The notes under the pieces were generated by a model. That model did no database searches. It was not told the origin of the DNA and saw only the letters and a program-made list of their open reading frames with translations. Shown here piece by piece: positions 18,185 through 30,384 of a stretch of 64,000 nucleotides of DNA. How positions within the stretch are numbered: position 1 is the stretch's first letter; each line of letters begins with the position of its first letter. Made by a program: the position numbers and the translations under genes. The stretch is from Buttiauxella selenatireducens (GTDB lineage: Bacteria > Pseudomonadota > Gammaproteobacteria > Enterobacterales > Enterobacteriaceae), in assembly GCF_031432975.1 (NCBI RefSeq), contig NZ_CP133838.1, positions 2,790,001 through 2,854,000 on the forward strand, read 5' to 3'.

Positions 18185-18282
18185 TGACTTTTTACTCCCA
18201 CTTTCTGTGCGACCCGTCTATAGTTAATCCATTCGCTGGGTTTATATAAAAATCAAAATTAATCGCCCCATCAGAGAGTGAT

Positions 18283-19089
18283 ATGCGCAAAAAAGTTGTG
18301 ATGCTGTTAGGAGTGTTGTGTTTTTTACCGGCCCTTTCCCACGCTGATGGCGAGAGCGCAGCTGACGTCAAAACGCTGTTTTTTGGTAAGGATGACCGCA
18401 CGCGAGTTACCGATCCTGCAAGTTCTCCGTGGGATGCCATTGGCCAGCTTGAGACTGCCAGTGGTAATTTGTGTACCGCAACCTTAATTTCCCCCCACCT
18501 CGCATTGACCGCGGGACATTGCTTGCTGCAACCGCCGCGCGGAACACCTGACAAAGCCATTGCTTTGCGATTTGTCTCGCATAAGGGAACGTGGCGCTAC
18601 GAAATTCATGGCATTGAAGGACGAGTGGAATCCACGCTTGGTCGTCGTCTGAAACCTGATGGAGAGGGATGGATTGTCCCGCCGGGTGCGGCTCCCCATG
18701 ATTTTGGCCTGATTGTGTTGCACAACCCACCATCCGGTATCACGCCGTTGCCACTGTTTGAAGGCGACCGCGATGCGCTCACCGAAGCACTCAAAAACCA
18801 GAATCGAAAAGTCACGCAATCAGGTTATCCGGAAGATCATCTGGACTCCCTTTATACCCATAACGATTGCCTGATTACGGGCTGGGCGCAGAAAACGGTA
18901 CTTTCACATCAGTGCGATACTTTGCCTGGGGACAGCGGCTCACCGTTAATGCTGAAAACAGAAAATGGCTGGCAATTAATTGCCGTACAAAGTTCGGCAC
19001 CTGCGGCGAAAGATCGCTATCGCGCCGACAACCGCGCCATTTCGGTGACCGGTTTTCGTGATCAATTACAGAAATTAGCCAATCAATAA
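18283..19089 (+). CDS. ydgD: Periplasmic trypsin-like serine protease YdgD
   Basis: 268 residues with a Sec signal (about 1-21, ending SHA). The chymotrypsin-fold triad is complete: His79 in TAGHC, Asp140 in PHDFGLI, Ser218 in GDSGSP. Two further cysteines (NDCLITGW and SHQCDTLPG) could form the disulfide next to the active serine. E. coli YdgD is similar and genetically linked to acid response through neighbouring asr; substrates are not established. Starts at ATG 18283 after GAGAG. Confidence 0.92.
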   Translation: MRKKVVMLLGVLCFLPALSHADGESAADVKTLFFGKDDRTRVTDPASSPWDAIGQLETASGNLCTATLISPHLALTAGHCLLQPPRGTPDKAIALRFVSHKGTWRYEIHGIEGRVESTLGRRLKPDGEGWIVPPGAAPHDFGLIVLHNPPSGITPLPLFEGDRDALTEALKNQNRKVTQSGYPEDHLDSLYTHNDCLITGWAQKTVLSHQCDTLPGDSGSPLMLKTENGWQLIAVQSSAPAAKDRYRADNRAISVTGFRDQLQKLANQ

Positions 19090-19093
19090 TTTC

Positions 19094-19127
19094 ACCGCCC
19101 GGTATTCACGCCGGGCGGTTTTTCTTT
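19094..19127. terminator. Bidirectional terminator between ydgD and mdtI
   Basis: ACCGCCCGG/CCGGGCGGT stem with an 8-base loop, followed by TTTTTCTTTT on the plus strand. It sits exactly between the convergent stops. Confidence 0.85.
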
Positions 19128-19456
19128 TACGCCAGTTTGATGAGTACCATCCCTGTGAGCAGTAACACCAGGCCTATCCAACCTTTACGATTGAGCCGTT
19201 GACCAAACAATATCCAACCGGCCGCCACGGTTGCGATAATGCCAAACCCGCCCCATAGTGCATAAGCTACCGACAATTCAATACCTTTAACCGCCTGTGA
19301 CAGCGCACTGAAGGCCGCCAATACCGCACAAAGCGACAGCACGCCATAACCAAAACGGCGGAAACCATCGGAGTGTTTCAGGAAAATGTTAGCCATAATT
19401 TCCAGCACGATTGCCGCCAGCAGCCACAATGCGTGCACCCATTCAAACGACGGCAT
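19127..19456 (-). CDS. mdtI: Spermidine exporter subunit MdtI (SMR family)
   Basis: 109 residues, four membrane helices, with the conserved membrane Glu in [13 protein letters not shown] proteins work as antiparallel dimers coupled to proton influx; MdtI pairs with MdtJ to export spermidine in E. coli. Its start overlaps the end of mdtJ by 14 bases, implying translational coupling. Confidence 0.94.
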   Translation of the reverse strand: MPSFEWVHALWLLAAIVLEIMANIFLKHSDGFRRFGYGVLSLCAVLAAFSALSQAVKGIELSVAYALWGGFGIIATVAAGWILFGQRLNRKGWIGLVLLLTGMVLIKLA

Positions 19457-19817
19457 GTTGACTATCCTTTACTGGTTTTAAGGCCTTTTCTTTTTTCGTG
19501 GCGGTGCCTGATTTAATCAGCGCAATCCCGACCACCAGCGTAGTGAGTCCCATTATTTTCAGAAGTGAGATGGACTCATCAAACAGCAGAACACTGAATA
19601 AAGTAATAAATAAAATACCGATGCCTTCCCACATGGCATAAGCGACCCCGAGGGCGATTTTTTTAACCGAAAATGATAATAAAATATAAGATAGCGTGAT
19701 CATTAACAGCATGAAAATATACCCGATGTTGTCATCGCTAACGCTTGACCATTTCATCGATAAAGTGCCGGTAATTTCCGCAACAATCGCAAGTGCTAAT
19801 AAAATCCAATAGATCAT
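19443..19817 (-). CDS. mdtJ: Spermidine exporter subunit MdtJ (SMR family)
   Basis: 124 residues, four helices, conserved membrane Glu in AIVAEITGT and the SMR block [10 protein letters not shown]. First gene of the mdtJI operon. The C-terminal tail is charged and extends past the last helix, as in MdtJ of other enterics. The start ATG 19817 has GGAGAG upstream. Confidence 0.94.
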   Translation of the reverse strand: MIYWILLALAIVAEITGTLSMKWSSVSDDNIGYIFMLLMITLSYILLSFSVKKIALGVAYAMWEGIGILFITLFSVLLFDESISLLKIMGLTTLVVGIALIKSGTATKKEKALKPVKDSQHAVV

Positions 19818-20371
19818 GATCTCTCTCCTGACAGAGAAAATAGCCGTACTACAGCTTAAAACGCGCTAAAAATAAGCAACGAAAAAATAAAAAGGCTGTT
19901 AAACGTTATCCCTAAATAATTCGAGTTGTAGGACTAAAACGTCAAAAGCGTTTTAGAACAGCGATAAGGTCGCACGAGTGCAGTCAATGCACCGACAGCT
20001 TGAAGTATGACGGGATAAAACGGGAGAAAGATCTAAAGCGCGTTACGCCAGTGTTGCTCACCGGAAAGAGAAAAAGCAGAAGAAAAAGAAGGAGATTGAC
20101 GGATTTCTAACATGTTGAACAGCTTGTTCGTAAGCATAATGTCCATAGTTTTCACAACTTATCCGCGTTGTTGCTTCTCATCAGTTGCGGATAGTAAATT
20201 GTCCTCAGTAGTTATACATACGCAATTTGTACCATATCCAGGAATGTACTTGCCTCCCCTTTTCAATTCTTTACGAAGATTCCCACAAAAAATAACGGTG
20301 TATTACTTAATTGCGCCCCCGTATTATACGGTTAATTAAGGAATGAATAATTGCGCGGGAGATAATCAATA
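19818..20371. other. Intergenic region mdtJ-tqsA (divergent)
   Basis: 554 bases holding an ERIC element in its left part. The right 300 bases are AT-rich and have no credible ORF; a -10-like TATTATAC is seen about 40 bases before the tqsA start. No RNA gene recognised. Confidence 0.6.
19906..20019. repeat. ERIC element with divergent centre
   Basis: The left end CCCTAAATAATTCGAGTTG and right end GCTTGAAGTATGACGGG are those of ERIC, but the central CCCCAGGAGC...GACTGGGG core is replaced by a different palindrome (ACTAAAACGTC...CGTTTTAGA), so the element is about 114 bp and would escape detection by core-based searches. Confidence 0.8.
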
Positions 20372-21405
20372 GTGGCAAAACCCATTATTACGTTAAGTGG
20401 ATTAAAAGTCGTCATCATGTTGGGGATGTTAGTGGTCATCCTGGTGGGCATAAAAGTGGCGGCGGATATCATCATTCCGTTTATTCTGTCGCTGTTTATT
20501 GCCATCGTTCTCAACCCGATGATACGCCGCCTGGAACGGATGCATGTCCCGCGAGTGCTGGCGATTACCATGGTTATTTCGGTGATTATCTTCTTTGTTG
20601 TACTGCTGCTTGCCTATCTTGGCACCACACTCAATGAGCTGACACGAACTCTGCCGCAATATCGTGCATCATTTATCTCCCCGCTCCAGGCAATGGACCC
20701 GTGGCTGCAACGGGCCGGGATCACGGTATCGGTGGACGAACTGTTCAAGTATATCGATCCCAATGCGGCTATGACGTTAGCCACAAGCCTGATCACTCAG
20801 CTTTCCAATGCGATGTCCTCAATCTTTTTATTGCTGCTGACCGTAGTATTTATGCTGATTGAAGTGCCGCAATTACCGATAAAACTTCATCAATTGATGT
20901 CTCGCCCAGAGGTAGGCATGGGGGCAATTCAGCGAGCACTGGACAGCGTAAGTCGTTATCTGGTGCTGAAAACGGCGATAAGCCTGGTCACCGGCCTGGT
21001 GGTCTGGATTATGTTGGCCATGCTTGATGTGCGTTTTGCTTTCGTCTGGGCGCTGCTCGCCTTCTCGCTCAATTACATTCCCAACATCGGTTCGGTACTG
21101 GCAGCCATCCCCCTGTCGCGCAAGTGTTGGTATTCAGTGGTTTATATGAGGCATTGCTGGTGGTTGCCGGTTATCTGGCTATCAACCTGGTGTTCGGCAA
21201 TATCATTGAGCCACGCATGATGGGCCGAGGTTTAGGATTATCCACTCTGGTGGTGTTCTTATCGTTGATATTCTGGGGTTGGCTTTTGGGGCCAGTGGGT
21301 ATGCTGTTATCGGTTCCGCTCACTATTGCCGTGAAAATTGCTCTTGAGCAAAACGAAGGCGGCAAAAGTATTGCTGTGCTGCTCAGTGATGTGACTAAAA
21401 GCTAA
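20372..21405 (+). pseudogene. tqsA: AI-2 exporter TqsA, interrupted by a single-base frameshift
   Basis: The first frame (20372-21220) encodes about 247 residues of TqsA up to [14 protein letters not shown]; the rest (about 97 residues starting [13 protein letters not shown]) continues in another frame to 21405. Both parts match E. coli TqsA (344 residues) with no missing segment. The break falls in a run of five Cs (21109-21113); six would restore ATC-CCC-CCT and the expected AIPP. TqsA belongs to the AI-2E/PerM family with about eight membrane helices and controls export of autoinducer-2. The truncated product would lose the last helices. It could be a real null allele or a sequencing error. 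The start is GTG. Confidence 0.88.
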
Positions 21406-21408
21406 ACT

Positions 21409-21450
21409 GCCAGAGCCGTTTACCCACGGTGGGCGGCTCTGGCGTCTGTT
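21409..21450. terminator. Bidirectional terminator between tqsA and pptA
   Basis: A perfect 10-bp stem GCCAGAGCCG/CGGCTCTGGC (21409-21418, 21434-21443) with a 15-base loop, between convergent genes. Confidence 0.65.
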
Positions 21451-21680
21451 TACAGGGTATAACCCGGTTTTTTGGCAAGCGTATCAAGAGCCGGAGCGAT
21501 CTCTTTATCGTAAACATCCTCTTTCCAACGGTCTTTCTGGATAGGGGTTAACGCGACAGATAATGATTCATCTGTTGAATTGAAATGCTTCTTGAGTACG
21601 GCACAAATGTCAGTGGCCAGCGCTTCTTTTTGCTCGTCAGTCAGTTCACGCGGAAAGTGTTTTACAGTGATATGCGGCAC
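21450..21680 (-). CDS. pptA: 4-oxalocrotonate tautomerase-like protein PptA
   Basis: 76 residues from GTG 21680, giving MPHITVKHFPREL; after removal of the initiator Met the catalytic Pro1 is exposed, which fixes this start against a longer frame to 21731. AAGGGGAG lies upstream. E. coli PptA (YdcE) is 77 residues and a dimeric tautomerase of the 4-OT superfamily acting on phenylpyruvate-like enols; the natural substrate is unknown. It is next to nhoA, as in E. coli where only yddH intervenes. Confidence 0.88.
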   Translation of the reverse strand: MPHITVKHFPRELTDEQKEALATDICAVLKKHFNSTDESLSVALTPIQKDRWKEDVYDKEIAPALDTLAKKPGYTL

Positions 21681-21734
21681 AGTGGTTCTCCCCTTTATTG
21701 GAAATATTAAGTTTATACCCGTTCGTTGCAACAG

Positions 21735-22535
21735 CTAAGGTAGATTAATCGCCGCAAATTCCGCAAGGCTGAAACCATAGCGCGGGTCATTGACGCTCAG
21801 ACCAAATTTATCCTGAAGCAACTGATACAACTCCGCTGCATCGTCTATCGTTCGCGGTTGCCCGTCGTTAAATTGCCAGTCATTTTGCGTCAACGTGGTG
21901 CCATCGGCTTTTTTCAAACACATCATTAAATGATGATAGAAATGCGATTGAGGCCAGGTCGAAACATAATGGTTGGCGACCTCGAAGTCTGATGCGTACT
22001 GGGGCTGTAAATCAAATCGATACAACGGCAGCCATTCATCCTGTTGTTGAATACTCAGCAGATAATCGTCATCGATTTGCGTCAACCGATAATCACCAAA
22101 GTCGGTGTTCTGCACCACATCTCGTTCGAGACGCAACGCAGACGTCAGTGTTTTGCCACCAAAACCCACATCCGCGAGGTAGCGTTGCTGGTTTAGAGTG
22201 ATAAGTAACAAGCGATGCGTGCGAGGCGGCATCTCGGCGGGTTGTGCTATCAACACTCGGGCACCCAGGTCTTCAACCACAAAACCGATATGCTCAAGCG
22301 CCGCACGCAGCAATGCGTTTTGCTCGTAGCAGTATCCACCCCGCCCGGCGACCACAAGTTTTTGAAAAACGGCGTCTATATCTAAGCGGATTTCACGCCT
22401 TAGTAACACATCTATATTTTCAAACGGTATCGCGCACGTATGCAGCAGATGAATGCGTTGTAAGGTTTCGAGGTTCGGTTTTGCCTCGCCCTGGAAAGCG
22501 ATGCGAGTAAAATACGCCTGAAGGTCAAAAGCCAT
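21735..22535 (-). CDS. nhoA: Arylamine/N-hydroxyarylamine O-acetyltransferase
   Basis: 266 residues. The NAT catalytic triad is present at the canonical positions Cys69 (GRGGYC), His107 (PPRTHRLL) and Asp122 (ADVGFGG). The enzyme transfers acetyl from acetyl-CoA to arylamines and N-hydroxyarylamines in the cytoplasm and can activate or detoxify aromatic amines. Slightly shorter at the C-terminus than the E. coli protein (281). It is divergent from lacI and 54 bases from pptA. Confidence 0.94.
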   Translation of the reverse strand: MAFDLQAYFTRIAFQGEAKPNLETLQRIHLLHTCAIPFENIDVLLRREIRLDIDAVFQKLVVAGRGGYCYEQNALLRAALEHIGFVVEDLGARVLIAQPAEMPPRTHRLLLITLNQQRYLADVGFGGKTLTSALRLERDVVQNTDFGDYRLTQIDDDYLLSIQQQDEWLPLYRFDLQPQYASDFEVANHYVSTWPQSHFYHHLMMCLKKADGTTLTQNDWQFNDGQPRTIDDAAELYQLLQDKFGLSVNDPRYGFSLAEFAAINLP

Positions 22536-22646
22536 AATCTCAATCTCTTAAAAATAGATGAGTTCACTATAATGCGTTTTTTTGCCCGTAAATGATCGAT
22601 AATGCCAAATACACACCGGAAAATGAGCGCTATAAGGAAACCCGCC

Positions 22647-23729
22647 GTGAAAACCAAATCGATGACGCTTTACGATGTGGCGAAACATGCCCAAGTTTCC
22701 TATCAAACAGTCTCGCGCGTTATCAATCAGGCGGAACACGTTTCTGACAAAACCCGGCGAAAAGTCGAAGCTTCGATGCGGGCGCTCAATTACGTTCCCA
22801 ACCGTGTAGCACAGCAACTGGCAGGGAAACTGAGCCAGAACATTGGCCTGGTGACCAGTAATTTGTCGTTGCATGCACCGTCGCAAATCGCCTCAGCCAT
22901 TAAGACTCAGGCCAGCAAACTTCACTTTAACGTGATGATGTCGATGATTGAGCAGCCTGATATAGAAGCCTGTAAAAATGCGGTCAACAGTTTGCTGTCT
23001 CAGCGCGTTGACGGCTTGATTATCAACATTCCGTTGGAAGATGAGCAGGCACAAACTCTCACCGAAATGTGTGGTCATGTTCCGGTGTTATTCCTGGATG
23101 TTTCACCCGCGCTGAATAGTGACAGCATTACTTTTGATGCGACGGCCGGTACGCATCTGGCGATTGAGCATCTGGTTGCGCAAGGTCATCAGCGTATCGC
23201 GTTACTGAACGGGCCGCTCACTTCCGTCTCTGCCCGCCTACGCCTCGAGGGTTGGCAACAGGCGCTGGCGCAACACCAGTTGCATGCCGCGGCGCAATTG
23301 CAGGGAGACTGGAGTTCGCAATCGGGTTATCTCCAGACGCTTGCGCTGCTCGGCCAGGGGGGGAAATTCACCGCGCTATTGGTCGCCAATGATCAAATGG
23401 CGTTGGGGGCTTTACGCGCGCTGAATGAATCAGGCTTATCCGTGCCAGGACACGTTTCGGTCATTGGCTATGATGACACTGAGGATAGCGCCTGCTTTAT
23501 TCCACCGCTCACCACCATCAAACAGGACTTTAAAGCGCTGGGCAGTGCGAGCGTTGACCGTCTGCTTGAACAAATTCACTCGCCGAATCAACCGGTGCAA
23601 GCCTCTGTACTTCCGGTCACGCTGATTGAGCGTAAAACCACTGCTGCCCCAAACGCCTTCACCACATCGCCACAGGCGCTGGCCGAGGCACTGACGGTGC
23701 TCGCCCGTCAGGTCGCACAGCTCAAATAA
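22647..23729 (+). CDS. lacI: Lactose operon repressor LacI
   Basis: 360 residues from GTG 22647, the same length and start codon as E. coli LacI. AAGGA is 8 bases upstream; ATGs at 22602 and 22623 lack a ribosome-binding site. The helix-turn-helix is TLYDVAKHAQVSYQTVSRVINQ, in which the recognition helix YQTVSR equals that of E. coli, so the operator should be the same. The hinge helix (NRVAQQLAGK), sugar-binding core (SVSARLRL, VIGYDDTEDS, PPLTTIKQDF) and a C-terminal leucine-rich tetramerisation helix (ALAEALTVLARQVAQL) are all present. It precedes lacZ in the same direction. Confidence 0.96.
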   Translation: MKTKSMTLYDVAKHAQVSYQTVSRVINQAEHVSDKTRRKVEASMRALNYVPNRVAQQLAGKLSQNIGLVTSNLSLHAPSQIASAIKTQASKLHFNVMMSMIEQPDIEACKNAVNSLLSQRVDGLIINIPLEDEQAQTLTEMCGHVPVLFLDVSPALNSDSITFDATAGTHLAIEHLVAQGHQRIALLNGPLTSVSARLRLEGWQQALAQHQLHAAAQLQGDWSSQSGYLQTLALLGQGGKFTALLVANDQMALGALRALNESGLSVPGHVSVIGYDDTEDSACFIPPLTTIKQDFKALGSASVDRLLEQIHSPNQPVQASVLPVTLIERKTTAAPNAFTTSPQALAEALTVLARQVAQLK

Positions 23730-23733
23730 TTTC

Positions 23734-23749
23734 TGTGAATCCCCTCACC
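23734..23749 (+). promoter_or_regulatory. CRP-cAMP site of lacZ
   Basis: TGTGA-ATCCCC-TCACC matches TGTGA-N6-TCACA at 9 of 10 positions. Its centre (23741.5) is about 61 bases before the predicted start of transcription, the class I position used in the E. coli lac promoter. Confidence 0.75.
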
Positions 23750-23766
23750 TGAAACTGTTTTGCTGC

Positions 23767-23795
23767 TTTACATTGCCGCTCACAAAAACCATAGT
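23767..23795 (+). promoter_or_regulatory. lacZ promoter
   Basis: -35 TTTACA (23767-23772), identical to the E. coli lac -35, a 17-base spacer and -10 CATAGT (23790-23795). Transcription should begin at about 23801-23803, at the left end of the operator. Confidence 0.7.
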
Positions 23796-23801
23796 GATTT
23801 A

Positions 23802-26937
<3,136 letters not shown>

Positions 26938-26948
26938 TACCCGCATCA

Positions 26949-26985
26949 GGAGCAGAACGCCGCCCTCGTTCTGCTCCGGTTATAT
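26949..26985 (+). terminator. Terminator after lacZ
   Basis: GGAGCAGAAC/GTTCTGCTCC 10-bp perfect stem, 9-base loop, followed by GGTTATATT; it ends the lacZ transcript directly. Confidence 0.7.
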
Positions 26986-26989
26986 TCAA

Positions 26990-27373
26990 TCATTTTTTAG
27001 GCGTAGTTCCACCGACCTGACGGCTTGTGGAGGCATAGGCCAAAAGCTCACCTGTGTCGTTGTTTAACGCACGCTTCAAGCCCGGCGTTAAAACGCCATG
27101 TTCGCGATGTCGCCCAGTCCAGGTCGCCTCCCAACCCAATTCCGCTTTTTTTGTCAATGAAACCACGATGTGATTACCCCGCAATTCAATAAAAGCGGGG
27201 GTAATGACAGTGATAGTTGCTGGTTTGCCGTCGATATAAGCTGCTGCAAAATTCTCATCGACGCGAACTTCATGGTATCCCTTAAAGTTTAATTGGCCAT
27301 CCGTGGCAATTCGTGCAGCGGTTTCTGAAGCAGAAGAAAATAAAGCCGCAGCCAAAATAACCCCCATCCCCAT
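26990..27373 (-). CDS. Small exported protein of unknown function
   Basis: 127 residues, no family recognised. The N-terminus (GVILAAALFSSASETA) looks like the core of a signal peptide but lacks the basic n-region. Reading the six-A run before the start as five As would fuse MNKAK in frame to it and make a canonical signal peptide, so the true start may be hidden by a one-base indel. The remainder is beta-strand-rich (VRVDENFAAAYIDGKPATITVITPAFIELR) with a basic C-terminus; no cysteines. AAGG is 6 bases upstream of ATG 27373. It is convergent with lacZ and isolated. Confidence 0.6.
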   Translation of the reverse strand: MGMGVILAAALFSSASETAARIATDGQLNFKGYHEVRVDENFAAAYIDGKPATITVITPAFIELRGNHIVVSLTKKAELGWEATWTGRHREHGVLTPGLKRALNNDTGELLAYASTSRQVGGTTPKK

Positions 27374-27927
27374 TTTTTGCCTTATTCATCACACAAATAA
27401 CGCGATGCCATTAAGAATAATCTGCAACATAAATATACCGTCAGAATATAAAGTCAATCGCCTATATTAAATTTAAAGGCTATTCGTTTAGATTTAATTT
27501 AATAATCTTCCTTAGTTTACTTTTGTTAGCTTAATAACATTAATGCCATTAACATATTTCACAAATTTACAATCTTTTACTGATCTGTCCACTGTGCGGT
27601 AAAGCAACAACATTCAAATTAGTACTTAATATCACTGAAAACAGGCGTTAAAGAATATAATTTCAACATAAACCTGGAAAACATAATTATTATTTCAATT
27701 TCAAGCTATTGGATCGCTATAAACCAGAATGTTTACCTTTTAACTGGTTGCACCAGTGATCAGAAAACCCACTTCACACTATGAGACATTTCTTATTTAG
27801 AGCAATTTTGGACCTCAGTTGATTTACGTCAATCAAAGACATAGCGCGGGTTTACTCGAATGTTTGGCATGCTATTTATTATGCCCGTCACAACAAATGT
27901 TATAATTACAACATCACGAGATGCATC
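27374..27927. other. AT-rich intergenic region
   Basis: 554 bases, markedly AT-rich, with no ORF worth reporting. It must hold the divergent promoters of the small exported protein and the two-helix membrane protein. The only recognisable site is a near-perfect FNR box at its right end; such AT-rich, weakly coding islands are typical of H-NS-bound DNA. Confidence 0.5.
27819..27832 (+). promoter_or_regulatory. Probable FNR site
   Basis: TTGATTTACGTCAA matches TTGAT-N4-ATCAA with one mismatch, 96 bases before the ATG of the downstream small membrane protein. A TATAAT lies at 27901-27906. It suggests anaerobic control of the two small genes that follow. Confidence 0.5.
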
Positions 27928-28185
27928 ATGAGTAACACTGATCCAAAAAAGAAAAAGAGAACGCCCATTGGGAAGTTTATGCTATGGCTGTTCTATTTAT
28001 TCTGTATTTATGCTGTTTTCTGTTTATTTAAAGCAGGTGTAGCCTTTAGCCATATACACGCGGCCACAGGGCAAGAATTAGGCGTCAGAGCCGGAGAGTT
28101 TGCCGGGACATTAATCATTCTCATATATCTCGGATTTCTTGGTGGGATTACCGGCCTTCTGGCCTGGTTAACTCGCGCGAAATAA
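27928..28185 (+). CDS. Small two-helix membrane protein of unknown function
   Basis: 85 residues. The N-terminus is very basic (PKKKKRTP), followed by two hydrophobic helices at about residues 18-38 and 57-80, so both ends should face the cytoplasm. The loop holds two histidines (SHIHAATG). No family recognised. An FNR-like site lies upstream, and a lipoprotein gene follows 45 bases downstream in the same direction, probably as one transcript. Confidence 0.65.
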   Translation: MSNTDPKKKKRTPIGKFMLWLFYLFCIYAVFCLFKAGVAFSHIHAATGQELGVRAGEFAGTLIILIYLGFLGGITGLLAWLTRAK

Positions 28186-28230
28186 CCTTAGCACCGTTAA
28201 TACACAACGCTTTAATTCAGGATATCTGGA

Positions 28231-28476
28231 ATGAACAAATTTTTAAGATTTGCGTCAATTGTTTTGCTGCCGACAATTTTCCTGGCGGGATGTGTCATCG
28301 CAGAGCCGACGGAACAGGCTCACCATCACCATGTGAAGAATCAGAGCCAGGATGCGCAGGGCGTGCCAGAGTCTCAACAAACTCAGCAACGCGATGAAAC
28401 CATCGACTGTAGCCTCCCTTTACCTGTTGATGCGGTCAATTCACAAATTGATGCTTATGACCGTCAGTGTCATTAA
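28231..28476 (+). CDS. Small lipoprotein of unknown function
   Basis: 81 residues with a lipoprotein signal: basic start, hydrophobic core and lipobox LAGC (Cys21). The mature part is hydrophilic, Gln/Ser rich, starts with a HHHH cluster (AHHHHV) and ends with two cysteines spaced across about 20 residues (DCSLPLP and a C-terminal QCH). The His cluster hints at metal contact but this is only a guess. Not recognised in E. coli. Confidence 0.65.
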   Translation: MNKFLRFASIVLLPTIFLAGCVIAEPTEQAHHHHVKNQSQDAQGVPESQQTQQRDETIDCSLPLPVDAVNSQIDAYDRQCH

Positions 28477-28500
28477 CGTAAATTAGTTTTCCTCCTCAAG

Positions 28501-28533
28501 CGACGGTTTGCGCATTAGCAGCCGTCGGTCTTT
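28501..28533 (+). terminator. Possible terminator after the small lipoprotein gene
   Basis: CGACGG/CCGTCG stem with a 15-base loop, followed by GTCTTTAT. Confidence 0.4.
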
Positions 28534-28677
28534 ATCTCCTTATCTGTTAACAAAAAGACATTAGCGTCCTATAGCATTTATGGATAGGATCTAGCGCCCT
28601 TTTTTTGCCATGACGCTGAAATTAAAAAAGCCGGGCACCAGGACGGGTATCTTTTTAACAAATAGACAGGGACCACA

Positions 28678-30159
28678 ATGCAAACACTACATAAAACGGA
28701 AGTGGAAAAGCACGCGGCTAAACGGCGCTGGCTGAATTCTCACGATTCCGGGTATCACAAAGCGATGGGCAACCGTCAGGTTCAGATGATTGCCATCGGC
28801 GGAGCCATTGGCACCGGCCTCTTTTTAGGTGCAGGCGCGCGACTGCAAATGGCGGGCCCCGCATTAGCACTGGTGTATCTGGTGTGCGGGATCTTTTCAT
28901 TCTTCATTTTACGTGCGCTAGGTGAATTGGTGCTGCACCGCCCGTCGAGCGGCAGCTTTGTCTCTTACGCCCGCGAGTTTCTGGGCGAAAAAGCCTCTTA
29001 TGTTGCGGGTTGGATGTACTTCGTCAACTGGGCAATGACCGGCATTGTCGATATCACCGCCGTCGCGCTTTACATGCACTACTGGGGCGCATTCGGTGAT
29101 GTGCCGCAATGGGTCTTTGCCCTTTGCGCGCTGGGGATTGTCGGCACCATGAACATGATCGGCGTGAAATGGTTCGCCGAAATGGAGTTCTGGTTCGCAT
29201 TAATCAAAGTCCTCGCCATCGTGGTCTTTTTGGTTGTCGGTACGATTTTCCTCGGCAGCGGTAAAATGCTTGATGGCAACACGACGGGCTTCCACTTAAT
29301 CACGGATAACGGCGGCCTCTTCCCACATGGTTTGCTCCCCGCACTGGTTCTTGTGCAAGGTGTTGTCTTTGCCTTCGCGTCTATCGAACTGGTGGGGACG
29401 GCTGCGGGTGAATGTAAAGACCCACAAACGATGGTGCCGAAAGCCATTAACAGCGTTATCTGGCGTATCGGTCTGTTTTACGTGGGTTCAGTGGTTTTAC
29501 TGGTGCTGCTGTTGCCGTGGAATGCCTATCAAGCGGGACAAAGTCCGTTTGTGACATTTTTCTCAAAACTCGGCGTGCCATACATTGGCGACATCATGAA
29601 CATGGTGGTACTGAGTGCTGCTCTTTCCAGCCTCAACTCTGGCCTCTATTCCACCGGACGCATTCTGCGTTCGATGTCGATGGGCGGTTCAGCACCTAAA
29701 TTCATGTCGAAGATGAGCAAGCAACAAGTTCCTTACGCCGGGATTCTGGTTACGCTTGGCGTATACGTGTTTGGCGTGCTGCTGAATTACCTGGTGCCTT
29801 CGCAAGTGTTCGAAATCGTCCTCAATATTGCGTCGCTGGGTATTATCTCTTCCTGGGCATTTATCGTGATTTGCCAGCTGCGTTTACGCAAAGCCATTAA
29901 AGAAGGCAAAGCGGCAGATGTCCGCTTTAAATTACCCGGTGCGCCGTTCACATCATGGCTGACGCTGCTATTCCTGTTTAGCGTGTTGGTGCTGATGGGT
30001 TTTGATTACCCGAATGGAACGTACACCATTGCATCTATTCCGCTGATTGCTTTGGTACTGGTGCTGGGCTGGTTTGGTGTTCGTAAACGTGTACACGAAA
30101 TTGCCAACGAGGTGCATCTCCACCATGAAGAAAGCACAACGTTAAGCGATAAGCGTTAA
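28678..30159 (+). CDS. ansP: L-asparagine permease AnsP
   Basis: 493 residues, twelve membrane segments, amino acid-polyamine-organocation superfamily. The amino acid permease signature starts at MGNRQVQMIAIGGAIGTGLF. Nearly identical to E. coli AnsP through the core (for example MHYWGAFGDVPQWVFAL), so it imports L-asparagine with protons. The start ATG 28678 has AGGGA 7 bases upstream. In E. coli ansP is also close to yncD (pqqU), as here. Confidence 0.95.
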   Translation: MQTLHKTEVEKHAAKRRWLNSHDSGYHKAMGNRQVQMIAIGGAIGTGLFLGAGARLQMAGPALALVYLVCGIFSFFILRALGELVLHRPSSGSFVSYAREFLGEKASYVAGWMYFVNWAMTGIVDITAVALYMHYWGAFGDVPQWVFALCALGIVGTMNMIGVKWFAEMEFWFALIKVLAIVVFLVVGTIFLGSGKMLDGNTTGFHLITDNGGLFPHGLLPALVLVQGVVFAFASIELVGTAAGECKDPQTMVPKAINSVIWRIGLFYVGSVVLLVLLLPWNAYQAGQSPFVTFFSKLGVPYIGDIMNMVVLSAALSSLNSGLYSTGRILRSMSMGGSAPKFMSKMSKQQVPYAGILVTLGVYVFGVLLNYLVPSQVFEIVLNIASLGIISSWAFIVICQLRLRKAIKEGKAADVRFKLPGAPFTSWLTLLFLFSVLVLMGFDYPNGTYTIASIPLIALVLVLGWFGVRKRVHEIANEVHLHHEESTTLSDKR

Positions 30160-30173
30160 GTCATTTTGTTTGA

Positions 30174-30210
30174 AAAAGATAGCCACACGCTCAGCGGGGC
30201 TATCTTTTAA
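30174..30210 (+). terminator. Terminator after ansP
   Basis: AAAGATAGCC/GGCTATCTTTT stem with a loop of about 15 bases, 15 bases past the ansP stop. Confidence 0.75.
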
Positions 30211-30384
30211 CCCTTCACTGCCCAGCAACTGTTTCTCACCCCCTTCTTGCCATAAATCGCCGTAGCATTAACGTTATGTGCCGTTAACACTTTTCAAACA
30301 TTCATCACAAGTATTAACATATGATCCTGAATGTTCCAGATGGTTCGTCTGGAGCGTAAATGCTCCCACCTGTGAAAATGTCTG

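Noticed and set aside
21109-21113. Programmed ribosomal frameshift in tqsA
   Set aside because: There is no slippery heptamer or downstream stimulatory hairpin typical of such sites; a single-base loss explains it.
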